This document shows positions 1-7,203 of a DNA stretch of 12,727 nucleotides, piece by piece (position 1 is the first letter of the stretch; each line of letters starts with the position of its first letter). The notes beneath the pieces were generated by a model that was given only the letters and a program-made list of their open reading frames with translations, was not told where the DNA came from and made no database searches. A program made the translations under genes and the position numbers. The stretch comes from Hyphomicrobiales bacterium (GTDB lineage: Bacteria; Pseudomonadota; Alphaproteobacteria; Rhizobiales; JAJFHC01): NCBI GenBank assembly GCA_021775835.1, contig JAJFHC010000050.1:1-12727 (forward strand), given 5' to 3'.

Positions 1-88
1 GATTGAGCAGCGTCGATTTGCCAGCATTCGGGGCGCCGATCAGCGCCACGAATCCGCACGTCGTCAGTTGTTCAGTCACGTCGCTCAA
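1..88 (-). CDS. era: GTPase Era, N-terminal fragment
   Basis: Only the first 29 codons are inside the window; the gene runs off the left edge. The peptide begins MSDVTEQLTTCGFVALIGAP and continues NAGKSTLLN, which contains the G1/P-loop motif GAPNAGKS of Era. Era is a GTPase that binds 16S rRNA and assists 30S subunit maturation. I chose the TTG at 88 because it overlaps the rnc stop as TTGA and has an AAGGA ribosome-binding site 5 bases upstream. A GTG at 79 in the same frame is the alternative, but its spacing to that site is about 14 bases. The position directly after rnc fits the common lepB–rnc–era order and supports the call. Confidence 0.88.
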   Translation of the reverse strand, partial: MSDVTEQLTTCGFVALIGAPNAGKSTLLN

Positions 89-786
89 AGCAATCCTTCC
101 TGACGCAGATATTCCTCTGCGGCAATCTGTTCTGCAGCCCGTTTCGACCCTGCCGAACCTTTGGCACGATCCTGGCCATCGACCACCAGCGCAATTGTAA
201 AGACAGGAGCATGATCGGGGCCGCAGCGTTCTCTCAGTTTGTATTCCGGCGGTGCCAGACCACGGCTCTGCAACGATTCCTGCAACATTGTCTTCGGGTC
301 TCGGGGCGGAACCTCAACGGCGTCGAGACGTGATAACCAGAACCGTTCAATGAAGGCCCTTGCTGGAGCCAGCCCGCCATCACTGTAAATGGCGGCAATC
401 AAGGCTTCGCAAGCATCCCCAAGAATGGCTTCCTTTCTCCGTCCACCAGCCTGGGCCTCGCCCTGGCTCATGATCAGGTCATTTCCCAGATCAATTTGCC
501 TGGCAACATCCGCACAAGCCTCTTTCCTGACGAGAGCATTGAAGCGCGGCGCCAGTTCACCTTCCGTACTGTCAGGAAACCGGCTTATCAAAATTTCTGC
601 GATCACCAGTCCAAGCACTCGATCACCCAAAAACTCGAGGCGTTCATTGTCGCTTGTCTTCTGCGAACTGCGACCGCCGCTACTTGAATGCGTCAGCGCT
701 CTCTTTAGGTAGGAAGATTCCTTGAACGTGTAACCGATCCGGGCGGCAAGTCCGCTGGCAACACTATCGGCGTCGGATTGCGGCAC
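85..786 (-). CDS. rnc: Ribonuclease III
   Basis: This 233-residue protein cuts double-stranded RNA, including rRNA precursors. The RNase III signature NERLEFLGD is at residues 47–55, with the acidic metal-binding residues E48, E51 and D55. The second acidic cluster, LGDACEALIAAIY, places D124 and E127. A C-terminal double-stranded-RNA-binding domain covers about residues 164–233 and ends with the usual Ala-rich helix (SKRAAEQIAAEEYL). Length is normal for the family. The start is GTG, placed directly after the lepB TGA with no gap, so translation is probably coupled to lepB; the stop overlaps the likely TTG start of era by four bases. No key residue is missing. Confidence 0.96.
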   Translation of the reverse strand: MPQSDADSVASGLAARIGYTFKESSYLKRALTHSSSGGRSSQKTSDNERLEFLGDRVLGLVIAEILISRFPDSTEGELAPRFNALVRKEACADVARQIDLGNDLIMSQGEAQAGGRRKEAILGDACEALIAAIYSDGGLAPARAFIERFWLSRLDAVEVPPRDPKTMLQESLQSRGLAPPEYKLRERCGPDHAPVFTIALVVDGQDRAKGSAGSKRAAEQIAAEEYLRQEGLL

Positions 787-1539
787 TCATTTCACCGTCG
801 AGAATATACGCGACCAGCGAATACCGGTGGGCCAGTTCCATATCTGCCAGAACCTGGTGGACTCGGTCATGGAGAAAAACAGGATTTCAGCCCTGCCGAC
901 AAAATTCTCAATCGGCACATAGCCAACATGGGATAGAACGCGACTGTCCGTGGAATTGTCCCGGTTGTCGCCCATCATGAAGTAATGGCCATCCGGAACA
1001 ACATACTCTCGCGTTGTGTCTCCCGGTCCGTTCTGGAACAGGTCGAGCGAGGTATAGGTCACACCGTTTGGCAGCGTCTCCCGGTAACGGTTGATCCGCC
1101 GCACGTTTCCACGATCATCTTCCTCCATGAAATCGTCGACGCGTTCCTTCTTGACCGCTACGTCATTGATATGAAGGACGCCGCTCTTCATCTGAATCCG
1201 GTCGCCTGGCAGGCCGATCACACGCTTGATGTAGTCGATATCGGGGTCTGTCGGCAGTTTGAACACCGCGACATCGCCCCGTTCCGGTGCGGTTTCCCAA
1301 ATCCGGCCCGAAAACAGGGACGGTCCAAACGGCAACGAATATCTGCTGTAACCGTAGCTGAATTTTGAAACAAACAGATAGTCGCCAATCAGAAGGGTCG
1401 ACTTCATCGAGCCCGAAGGGATATTGAAGGGCTGATAAAGAAAAGTCCGGACAACCAGCGCCAGGATCAGGGCATGCACGATGACACGAATGATCTCACC
1501 GGCCCCGCCTTCCGAGCTCTTCCTTGCTTCTTCAGTCAT
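787..1539 (-). CDS. lepB: Signal peptidase I
   Basis: This inner-membrane serine protease (250 residues) removes signal peptides from exported proteins. After a short charged N-terminus comes one membrane segment (about residues 16–33, IIRVIVHALILALVV). It is followed by the catalytic box NIPSGSMKSTL, in which the Ser before Met (S44) is the nucleophile. The catalytic Lys (K105) is in DYIKRVIGLPGD, and the late box GDNRDNSTDSR is present. An in-frame TTG at 1551 would add four residues, but the ATG at 1539 has a GGAA site about 6 bases upstream, so I prefer it. The gene lies between acpS and rnc. A 97-base gap from acpS holds a candidate promoter of its own, so lepB–rnc–era may be transcribed partly independently. 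Confidence 0.95.
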   Translation of the reverse strand: MTEEARKSSEGGAGEIIRVIVHALILALVVRTFLYQPFNIPSGSMKSTLLIGDYLFVSKFSYGYSRYSLPFGPSLFSGRIWETAPERGDVAVFKLPTDPDIDYIKRVIGLPGDRIQMKSGVLHINDVAVKKERVDDFMEEDDRGNVRRINRYRETLPNGVTYTSLDLFQNGPGDTTREYVVPDGHYFMMGDNRDNSTDSRVLSHVGYVPIENFVGRAEILFFSMTESTRFWQIWNWPTGIRWSRIFSTVK

Positions 1540-1601
1540 GTCTTGTTCCAATTCGTGCCGCTTCCAGAGTATGTCGGGTATGAGAAATCATCTGTGGCGC
1601 T

Positions 1602-1630
1602 GCTATAGCGTCTGCAAGCCTTCATGGCAA
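1602..1630 (-). promoter_or_regulatory. Candidate promoter for lepB–rnc–era
   Basis: Read on the minus strand, TTGCCA (1630–1625) is followed after 17 bases by TATAGC (1607–1602), a reasonable match to a housekeeping sigma-70 type promoter. It lies in the gap between acpS and lepB, about 60 bases before the lepB ATG. This is a motif match by eye only; no transcript evidence is available. Confidence 0.35.
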
Positions 1631-1642
1631 CGCCGCCAGAGT

Positions 1643-2059
1643 TTATTGAGCGGCGATGTCACCGCTCTTCTTGGCGGAAATAATGACGACGGCCTGTGCG
1701 TAGGGAAACTCATCCGTAATGGTGAGGTGAATATCAGGCTCACTACCCGGTTCAATCATTGACAACAGGTGCGCCCGGGCGCCTCCGGTCAGATGCATTG
1801 TCGGTTTGCCGGAAGGAGCATTCACCACACCAAGGTCACACCAGAACACGCCTCTGCGAAACCCCGTGCCCAGTGCCTTCGAACAGGCCTCCTTCGCAGC
1901 AAAACGTTTTGCATAGGACGCTGCCCGCAACCGTCGTTTGTCCGACTTTGTTCGTTCGATGTCAGTAAAAACGCGGTTGGTAAATCGCTCACCGAACCGT
2001 TCCAGCGTTTTCTCGATCCGCCGGATATCAACGATATCGTTGCCGATGCCAACGATCAT
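1643..2059 (-). CDS. acpS: Holo-[acyl-carrier-protein] synthase
   Basis: AcpS moves the 4'-phosphopantetheine arm from coenzyme A to a Ser of apo-acyl carrier protein, which activates it for fatty-acid synthesis. The 138-residue protein begins [16 protein letters not shown] with the Mg-binding Asp (D8), and carries the second signature [15 protein letters not shown] with E57. Length is typical or slightly long. Its ATG overlaps the pdxJ stop (ATGA), which indicates translational coupling. The pdxJ–acpS pairing is common in proteobacteria and supports the call. The C-terminal residues after [15 protein letters not shown] show nothing recognisable. Confidence 0.95.
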   Translation of the reverse strand: MIVGIGNDIVDIRRIEKTLERFGERFTNRVFTDIERTKSDKRRLRAASYAKRFAAKEACSKALGTGFRRGVFWCDLGVVNAPSGKPTMHLTGGARAHLLSMIEPGSEPDIHLTITDEFPYAQAVVIISAKKSGDIAAQ

Positions 2060-2826
2060 TGGCTACGCGCCGCATCCATCAGCCCTCGCATCCGGACGAT
2101 ACTGTCGTGTAATCCGACAAAGATCGCCTCGCCGATCAGGAAATGACCGATGTTGAGTTCCACCACTTCGGGTATCGCTGCTACAGGGGCTACCGTGTCG
2201 AATGTCAGTCCATGCCCGGCATGAACCTCGATGCCCAGCTTGTCGGCCATCGTTGCAGCCGACGTCAGCCTGGAGAGTTCTTCCGCGGTTTTCTCCGCAT
2301 CTCCCTCAAGATAGGCTTCGCAATAGGCGCCGGCGTGGAGTTCAACGATGTCCGCTTCCAGCATCCCAGCTGCTTGGAGTTGTCGCTCGTTGGCATCGAC
2401 AAACAGTGAAACCCGGATACCGGATTCCTTCAACTTGTCAGTATAGGGACGCAAATGGTTATGGCCTCCGGCAACATCGAGTCCCCCCTCGGTGGTCAGT
2501 TCCTCGCGTTTCTCCGGGACCAGACAACACGCGTTCGGTTTGTGGCGCAATGCAATGTCCAGCATTTCCTGGGTTGCAGCCATTTCCAGGTTGAGAGGCA
2601 AACTGATCTCTCCGCGCAACTGTGCGATGTCTTCGTCGCTGATATGACGGCGATCTTCACGCAGGTGTGCCGTGATCCCGTCAGCACCTGCCGCAGCCGC
2701 CATGTGCGCCGCGCGTACCGGTTGGGGGTGTTCGCCTCCCCTGGCATTGCGGATGGTCGCCACGTGATCGATGTTGACGCCCAGGCGAAGATAGCCGGGA
2801 GCATGATTTCCATTGATATTGTTCAT
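2056..2826 (-). CDS. pdxJ: Pyridoxine 5'-phosphate synthase
   Basis: PdxJ condenses 1-deoxyxylulose 5-phosphate with 3-amino-2-oxopropyl phosphate to give pyridoxine 5'-phosphate, the last ring-forming step of the DXP-dependent vitamin B6 route. The TIM-barrel signatures are present: [16 protein letters not shown] near residues 15–30, [12 protein letters not shown] at 51–62, [13 protein letters not shown], and [13 protein letters not shown] use the ATG at 2826 (256 residues) because AAAGGA lies just upstream and the family usually begins close to [12 protein letters not shown]. The open frame continues to 2904, but that start would add 26 unsupported residues and run into the upstream gene. 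The stop overlaps acpS by four bases. Confidence 0.95.
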   Translation of the reverse strand: MNNINGNHAPGYLRLGVNIDHVATIRNARGGEHPQPVRAAHMAAAAGADGITAHLREDRRHISDEDIAQLRGEISLPLNLEMAATQEMLDIALRHKPNACCLVPEKREELTTEGGLDVAGGHNHLRPYTDKLKESGIRVSLFVDANERQLQAAGMLEADIVELHAGAYCEAYLEGDAEKTAEELSRLTSAATMADKLGIEVHAGHGLTFDTVAPVAAIPEVVELNIGHFLIGEAIFVGLHDSIVRMRGLMDAARSQ

Positions 2827-2851
2827 GAACCGTCCTTTCGGCGCGTGACAG

Positions 2852-3472
2852 TCAGACGCCTGCCTCATTGCGACTTGACCTGTCGCCGGATGTGCCAAGG
2901 GCATTCCGGCGCGTGAGTTTGGCCTGCCGCTTCTTCTGATAGGCGTTTACCGTCATCTTGACTGGAAAGTAACATGCCGATCCAGCAACAAATCCAAGCG
3001 GCACACCACCCACCATCATAGGCTTGATGACGGGCCAGACGCTGGTCCAAAACTCCGTCCAAAGCTGCCCGGGATTGGCAATCGCTGCCCAGATACTGAT
3101 CGTCGGCATCGCCACCTCGGCGCCGCCGGCGGCATCGACTCCCAGCAAATAGCTGCCAAAATTAAACGTCAACAACCAGATGAACGGAAACGTGATGGGA
3201 TTGCCGACAAATGTTCCCAGCGCAGAAGCCAGAATATTGCCACCAATTGCGAAGGCCAAGAGGCCACCGAGAATGAAGTGAAGCCCCAGAAACGGCGTAA
3301 ATGATGCGAATGCCCCGGCGGCAAATCCAAGTGCGATCGTGTGCGACGATCCGGAAAGCCGCGTCACCCGATGCCAGACGTAGTTTACCGCCCGCCTCCA
3401 CCCTCGTTTGGGCCACAGCCAGTCCCGGGTGACATCTGTATAACTCTGTCTATCGCGACGCTTGAACAACAT
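2852..3472 (-). CDS. DUF2062 membrane protein
   Basis: This is a 206-residue predicted inner-membrane protein of the DUF2062 family; its molecular function is not established. After a basic N-terminus (PKRGWRRAVNYVWHRVTRL) come hydrophobic segments at about residues 45–77, 79–111 and 146–175. The family-typical stretches are GFAAGAFASFTPFLGLHF and GNPITFPFIW. The C-terminal tail, about 30 residues, is charged and probably cytoplasmic. It sits between pyrE (29-base gap) and pdxJ (25-base gap), the usual place for this gene in Hyphomicrobiales. That position suggests co-transcription but not a pathway role. The ribosome-binding site at its ATG is weak. Confidence 0.85.
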   Translation of the reverse strand: MLFKRRDRQSYTDVTRDWLWPKRGWRRAVNYVWHRVTRLSGSSHTIALGFAAGAFASFTPFLGLHFILGGLLAFAIGGNILASALGTFVGNPITFPFIWLLTFNFGSYLLGVDAAGGAEVAMPTISIWAAIANPGQLWTEFWTSVWPVIKPMMVGGVPLGFVAGSACYFPVKMTVNAYQKKRQAKLTRRNALGTSGDRSSRNEAGV

Positions 3473-3501
3473 TGCTAATCAAAGGCTTCCCATCATGGCG
3501 T

Positions 3502-4089
3502 TCATAATGTACGGCTGCCCGGTTTCACCGCCGGGAGGTGCGCAAGAGACTCGGGCAGATTGTCAGGTTGATAAGTCGGAATTTCCAATTCGGCAAGAGC
3601 TATCAGAGGCACACCGATATCGGCCGTCCCGTTGGACCGGTCTATCAGGCATGTCGCCGCGACGGCTTCCCCGCCTTCACGTGCAATCGCTGCGATACAC
3701 TCGCGTGACGAAAGCCCCGTGGTGACAATATCTTCGACCATAAGGCATTTCGCCCCTCGCGGAATTTCAAATCCGCGGCGCAATTCCATCTGGCCGTCTA
3801 CGCGTTCGAAGAAGATGGCTGGCACGCCAAGCTGACGGCCCATTTCGTACCCCACGACGACACCGCCCATTGCCGGCGAGGCCACGAGTTCGATTTGCGC
3901 TCCGAACGATTGCCGCACCCGGTCAGCCAGTTCACTGCACAGCCTTGCCGAACGAACAGGATCCATTAGAACCCGGGCGCACTGAAGATAGGCACTGGAG
4001 TGCAGTCCGGACGTCAACACGAAATGACCTTCGAGTAACGCCTGCGCCTGTCGGAATTCATCGAGAACGTCGTCGCGGGTAAGGCCCAT
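3502..4089 (-). CDS. pyrE: Orotate phosphoribosyltransferase
   Basis: PyrE joins orotate to phosphoribosyl pyrophosphate (PRPP) to form orotidine 5'-monophosphate in pyrimidine synthesis. The 195-residue protein has the PRPP-binding signature [12 protein letters not shown] (about residues 117–128, with E119 and D120) and a phosphate-binding region [35 protein letters not shown] near the N-terminus matches the orotate-side loop of OPRTases. An AGGA site lies about 9 bases before the ATG. It follows rsh after 86 bases in which I saw no convincing promoter or terminator. Co-transcription with rsh would place a PRPP-consuming enzyme downstream of the stringent-response regulator, but the sequence does not show direct regulation. 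Confidence 0.94.
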   Translation of the reverse strand: MGLTRDDVLDEFRQAQALLEGHFVLTSGLHSSAYLQCARVLMDPVRSARLCSELADRVRQSFGAQIELVASPAMGGVVVGYEMGRQLGVPAIFFERVDGQMELRRGFEIPRGAKCLMVEDIVTTGLSSRECIAAIAREGGEAVAATCLIDRSNGTADIGVPLIALAELEIPTYQPDNLPESLAHLPAVKPGSRTL

Positions 4090-4175
4090 ATGTTCTTGTC
4101 CTGGTGAAAATGAGACGTGTTCTATTCAGATAATCGACCGAGGCGGCTCGCGCAATATCGGAGCGGCGATTGGCC

Positions 4176-6425
4176 TCATTCTGTGAGCCTCGCGACGGCA
4201 CTGATGATTGGGCGCCCACGCAATCCGTTGATGATCCTGTTGAGATGCTTCAGATCCCATGCTTCGACCTCAATGTGCATTTCGTAAAAGTCAGGCGCCC
4301 GCCGTGCCATCTGAAGATTTGAAATATTACCGTCATGATCTCCGATAACCTTGGCAATCTCTGCAAGCGTCCCGACTTCGTTCAAGGCCGTCACCGCAAT
4401 GCGCGCCGGAAATCTATCGGTTTCCGGCTCAGAAATATCCCAGGCAAGATCAATCCAGCGATCCGGCTCATCTTCGAACTGCTTCAGGGACTTGGCGTGA
4501 ATGGGATAGATCGTAAGCCCCTCACCAGGTGATAGAATGCCCACGATCCGGTCACCCGGCAGAGCGCCTTCCTCGGACATTCTGATCGGAAGTTCGCTTT
4601 TCAGTCCCCGGATCGGAATGGCCTGTCCGCCGGATTTTCGCGAACCACCAGAACCCGATCCCGGCAGGACGCTGCTCAGCCGAATGGCTTTGCCGAGGCC
4701 ACGCAAGGTGTCGCCAACACGGTTGCCGCGAGAAGCCGGTTTTGGTGCACTGTCGTTTCGATTGAGCACCCGCAGCACATCCGCACTCGGCAATTCGCCT
4801 CGCCCAATTGCTGCCAGCATGTCGTCAACATGAACCATGCCAAGCCGGCCAACGGCGTCCTGCAGAGCTTCATCGTCGAACTTTTCCGCACCATTCTTCA
4901 AGGCACGGTCCAGGATCTCCTTGCCAAGGCCGGCATACTGCTTGCGCACCGCCATCCGGGTCGCCCTCCGGATCGCGGCCCGGGCCTTGCCCGTCACGGC
5001 AAAGCCTTCCCAAGCGGCCGGCGGCGTCTGCGCCTGGGAACGGATCACATCAACCTCATCGCCGTTCTCAAGTTCACTGATCAATGGCGCATGGCGCCCG
5101 TTTATCCGGCACCCGACGCAAGTATCTCCGATATCCGTGTGCACGGCATAGGCAAAATCAATCGGCGTTGCTCCCCGGGGCAATGCGATCAGCAGCCCCT
5201 TCGGCGTAAAACAGAAGACCTGGTCGTGGAACAACTCCAGTTTGGTGTGCTCCAGGAATTCCTTGGCGTTCTCACCTTCGGCCAGCATGTCGACCAGCCT
5301 GCGCAACCATCGATAGGCATTGGAATCCTTGGACAGGGGTACGGCGCCACCGGAACCGTTTACCGGGGCGCCGGCGCCGCCATTGACCGCCGCGACATCC
5401 TTGTAAAGCGCGTGAGCCGCCACCCCCCGCTCCGCGACCTCATGCATCTGGGCGGTACGAATCTGAAGTTCAACACGTTTGTGATGCGGACCGATCACCG
5501 TGGTGTGGATCGAACGGTAATCGTTCTGCTTGGGCGTCGAGATGTAATCCTTGAACCGCCCGGGCACCATCCGCCATGTGCGATGCACAAGACCCAAGGC
5601 CCGGTAGCACTCGTCCTCATTGGATACCACCACGCGAAACCCGAAGATGTCAGAGAGCTGGCCAAGCGAGATCGATTTTCGCTCCATCTTGCGCCAGATC
5701 GAGTACGGCCTCTTTTCCCGACCGGTTACGTTCGCCGATATCCCGTACTCGATGAACTTGGCTTCCAACTCGTCTTCGATCTCGGCAATGATGTTACCGC
5801 TTTCCTCATGCAGCGACGCCAGACGGCCGACGATCGTCGACCGAGCCTCCGGATTGAGAACGGCAAAGGAAAGATCTTCCAGTTCGTCGCGGATCCCCTG
5901 CATACCCATGCGTCCGGCCAGCGGTGCATAGATATCCATGGTTTCTTCTGCAATCCGCTGACGTTTGTCTGCACGCATGAATTCCAGCGTACGCATGTTG
6001 TGCAAACGGTCGGCGAGCTTGACCAACAGGACCCGAATATCGTCGGAAATGGCAAGCAGGAGTTTGCGAAGGTTTTCCGCCTGTGCCGCTTCTTTTGATA
6101 CCAGGTCGAGCCGCCTGATCTTGGTCAGCCCGTCGACCAGCGCCCCGATTTCCTTGCCGAAAAGAGTATCGATTTCTGTGCGGGTGGATTCGGTATCCTC
6201 GATCACGTCATGCAGGAGGGCCGCGGCAATCGTCGCATCGTCGAGTTTGAGGTCCGTCAGTATGGCGGCAACTTCGAGCGGGTGAGAAAAATAAGGATCG
6301 CCGGATGCCCTGGTCTGGGACCCATGGGCTTTCATGGCATAGACATAGGCACGGTTCAGGAGGTTTTCGTCGGCCGACGGGTCATAACTCGTGACCTTCT
6401 CAACCAACTCATACTGACGCATCAT
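4176..6425 (-). CDS. rsh: Bifunctional (p)ppGpp synthetase/hydrolase, RelA/SpoT family
   Basis: This 749-residue protein makes and degrades the alarmone (p)ppGpp. Domains in order are an HD hydrolase (about residues 20–190; SHPLEV with H48, LLHDVIEDT with H72 and D73), a synthetase (about 230–350; GFRVVV, RFKDYISTPKQNDYRSIH), a TGS domain (about 399–463), a linker, and a C-terminal ACT domain (about 672–749). The intact HD and ED residues plus the RFKD motif (R-x-K-D form) indicate a bifunctional enzyme. The start MMRQYELVE matches rhizobial homologues as I recall them. An upstream TTG in frame at 6446 is less likely. A candidate promoter lies just upstream, and rpoZ precedes it on the same strand. 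A long open frame on the opposite strand (4830–6098) looks like a shadow. Confidence 0.96.
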   Translation of the reverse strand: MMRQYELVEKVTSYDPSADENLLNRAYVYAMKAHGSQTRASGDPYFSHPLEVAAILTDLKLDDATIAAALLHDVIEDTESTRTEIDTLFGKEIGALVDGLTKIRRLDLVSKEAAQAENLRKLLLAISDDIRVLLVKLADRLHNMRTLEFMRADKRQRIAEETMDIYAPLAGRMGMQGIRDELEDLSFAVLNPEARSTIVGRLASLHEESGNIIAEIEDELEAKFIEYGISANVTGREKRPYSIWRKMERKSISLGQLSDIFGFRVVVSNEDECYRALGLVHRTWRMVPGRFKDYISTPKQNDYRSIHTTVIGPHHKRVELQIRTAQMHEVAERGVAAHALYKDVAAVNGGAGAPVNGSGGAVPLSKDSNAYRWLRRLVDMLAEGENAKEFLEHTKLELFHDQVFCFTPKGLLIALPRGATPIDFAYAVHTDIGDTCVGCRINGRHAPLISELENGDEVDVIRSQAQTPPAAWEGFAVTGKARAAIRRATRMAVRKQYAGLGKEILDRALKNGAEKFDDEALQDAVGRLGMVHVDDMLAAIGRGELPSADVLRVLNRNDSAPKPASRGNRVGDTLRGLGKAIRLSSVLPGSGSGGSRKSGGQAIPIRGLKSELPIRMSEEGALPGDRIVGILSPGEGLTIYPIHAKSLKQFEDEPDRWIDLAWDISEPETDRFPARIAVTALNEVGTLAEIAKVIGDHDGNISNLQMARRAPDFYEMHIEVEAWDLKHLNRIINGLRGRPIISAVARLTE

Positions 6426-6451
6426 ATTCCGTACCTGCGCGCGCAAAAACC

Positions 6452-6480
6452 TTTAGAAACAATATTCTTACGCCAATCAA
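6452..6480 (-). promoter_or_regulatory. Candidate promoter for rsh
   Basis: On the minus strand TTGATT (6480–6475) and TCTAAA (6457–6452) are separated by 17 bases. The −10 element ends 26 bases before the rsh ATG, so the leader would be short. It lies downstream of the terminator-like hairpin that follows rpoZ, which would let rsh be transcribed independently of rpoZ. This is a motif match only. Confidence 0.4.
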
Positions 6481-6494
6481 GGCAGTGCGCAAAT

Positions 6495-6533
6495 GAAAAC
6501 GGGCGCCGCCCATCTTTCAATGAATAGCGCCCG
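6495..6533 (-). terminator. Terminator or attenuator between rpoZ and rsh
   Basis: On the minus strand a 7-base stem CGGGCGC (6533–6527) pairs with GCGCCCG (6506–6500) across a 20-base loop and is followed directly by TTTTC. A smaller alternative stem, GGGC-GGC-GCCC, overlaps its 3' half. The arrangement resembles a Rho-independent terminator for rpoZ, although the T run is short and the loop long. If it is partial, it would set the ratio of rsh to rpoZ transcript. Confidence 0.45.
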
Positions 6534-6589
6534 CCAATTCGAAATCAGTGTGAACCGGCATCGACCGGTCGTGCATTTCTCCAGGACCG

Positions 6590-6994
6590 TCAGACGCTGC
6601 CACTGCTGCTCGAGGTTTCCATAGGCGGCAAACCTTCGAGACCTCTGAGCAAGTCCTCTTCTGTCATGCGGTCCATGGGAACATCTGAATCGTTGTCTTC
6701 CTGGACACTGGTCGGTGTACCATCGGACGTCAGCATAGGCACAGCATCCGCTTCCGGCTCGTCAACTTCCACGTGCTTTTGCATGGAATGAACCAGATCT
6801 TCGCGAACGTCGTCCTTGTCGATTGTCTCGTCTGCAATTTCCCGCAGCGCCACAACCGGATTTTTGTCGTTATCGCGATCGACAGTCAGGGGTGCCCCCT
6901 GCGAAATCGTCCGGGCGCGATGGCTGGCCAGCAGCACAAGCTCGAAACGATTGGGAACCTTGTCGATGCAGTCTTCGACTGTTACACGAGCCAT
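6590..6994 (-). CDS. rpoZ: RNA polymerase omega subunit
   Basis: Omega is the small subunit that helps assemble RNA polymerase and, in many bacteria, contributes to ppGpp binding. The N-terminal core [20 protein letters not shown], followed by [13 protein letters not shown] and [14 protein letters not shown], is a clear match. The protein is 134 residues. After about residue 75 it has an acidic, low-complexity C-terminal extension rich in Glu, Asp and Ser (ending [10 protein letters not shown]), as seen in alphaproteobacterial omegas. The ATG at 6994 has a GGAGA site upstream. The open frame extends to 7183, but that part contains the likely promoter and does not resemble omega. Placement beside rsh is conserved and functionally apt. 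Confidence 0.95.
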   Translation of the reverse strand: MARVTVEDCIDKVPNRFELVLLASHRARTISQGAPLTVDRDNDKNPVVALREIADETIDKDDVREDLVHSMQKHVEVDEPEADAVPMLTSDGTPTSVQEDNDSDVPMDRMTEEDLLRGLEGLPPMETSSSSGSV

Positions 6995-7034
6995 AGGTCG
7001 GTCTCCGTCGTCAAAATGGGTTGATTTGCCGCCC

Positions 7035-7063
7035 TGTTTATGCGTTCGCGACGACGAAAGCAA
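7035..7063 (-). promoter_or_regulatory. Candidate promoter for rpoZ
   Basis: On the minus strand TTGCTT (7063–7058) and TAAACA (7040–7035) are 17 bases apart, giving a leader of roughly 30–35 bases before the rpoZ ATG at 6994. The −35 hexamer is the same as that of the candidate promoter at 8515–8543. The −10 match is modest. It lies after the candidate terminator of the upstream oxidoreductase gene. Confidence 0.4.
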
Positions 7064-7074
7064 GGATAATGCAC

Positions 7075-7108
7075 AAAAACCCAAGGAATCTGACTTGGAT
7101 TGCCTTGG
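7075..7108 (-). terminator. Rho-independent terminator of the oxidoreductase gene
   Basis: On the minus strand CCAAGG (7108–7103) pairs with CCTTGG (7086–7081) across a 16-base loop and is followed by G and five T (7079–7075). It lies about 100 bases past the TAG of the gene at 7204–8484 and before the rpoZ promoter candidate, so it would separate those two transcription units. The stem is short and contains A:T pairs, so strength is uncertain. Confidence 0.45.
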
Positions 7109-7123
7109 TCGATTTGCATCGAC
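7108..7123. repeat. Perfect 6+6 inverted repeat between oxidoreductase and rpoZ
   Basis: GTCGAT (7108–7113) and ATCGAC (7118–7123) form a perfect inverted repeat with a four-base loop TTGC. It touches the candidate terminator stem at 7103–7108, so the two hairpins would stack or compete. It has no T run of its own. It could be part of an extended terminator or an operator for rpoZ; the sequence does not decide. The rest of the 6995–7203 gap shows no gene. Confidence 0.4.
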
Positions 7124-7203
7124 AGAAAATCGTTCAAACGTGTGTGGGAACGCGCACGTACAGCCGCGGGTCCAGACTGTCATTCCAATTTGAGTCTACG
7201 CCG

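Noticed and set aside
2827..2904. Longer pdxJ start adding 26 residues.
   Set aside because: It overlaps the DUF2062 gene and lies upstream of the AAAGGA site that serves the ATG at 2826.
4090..4175. Small CGAG/CTCG hairpin in the rsh–pyrE gap as a terminator.
   Set aside because: The stem is only four bases and lacks a T run; co-transcription seems more likely.
4830..6098. A 422-codon open frame on the plus strand opposite rsh, longer than several real genes here.
   Set aside because: It lies wholly within the well-supported rsh gene, shows no recognisable domain, and other frames in the same stretch are also open, as expected from codon bias.
6553..6568. ACCGG…CCGGT hairpin just after the rpoZ stop as its terminator.
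   Set aside because: It is a five-base stem with no T run; the stem at 6500–6533 is the better candidate.
6995..7183. N-terminal extension of the rpoZ frame up to 7183.
   Set aside because: It does not resemble omega, the ATG at 6994 has a good ribosome-binding site and the classic MARVTVEDC start, and the extension covers the candidate promoter and terminator.
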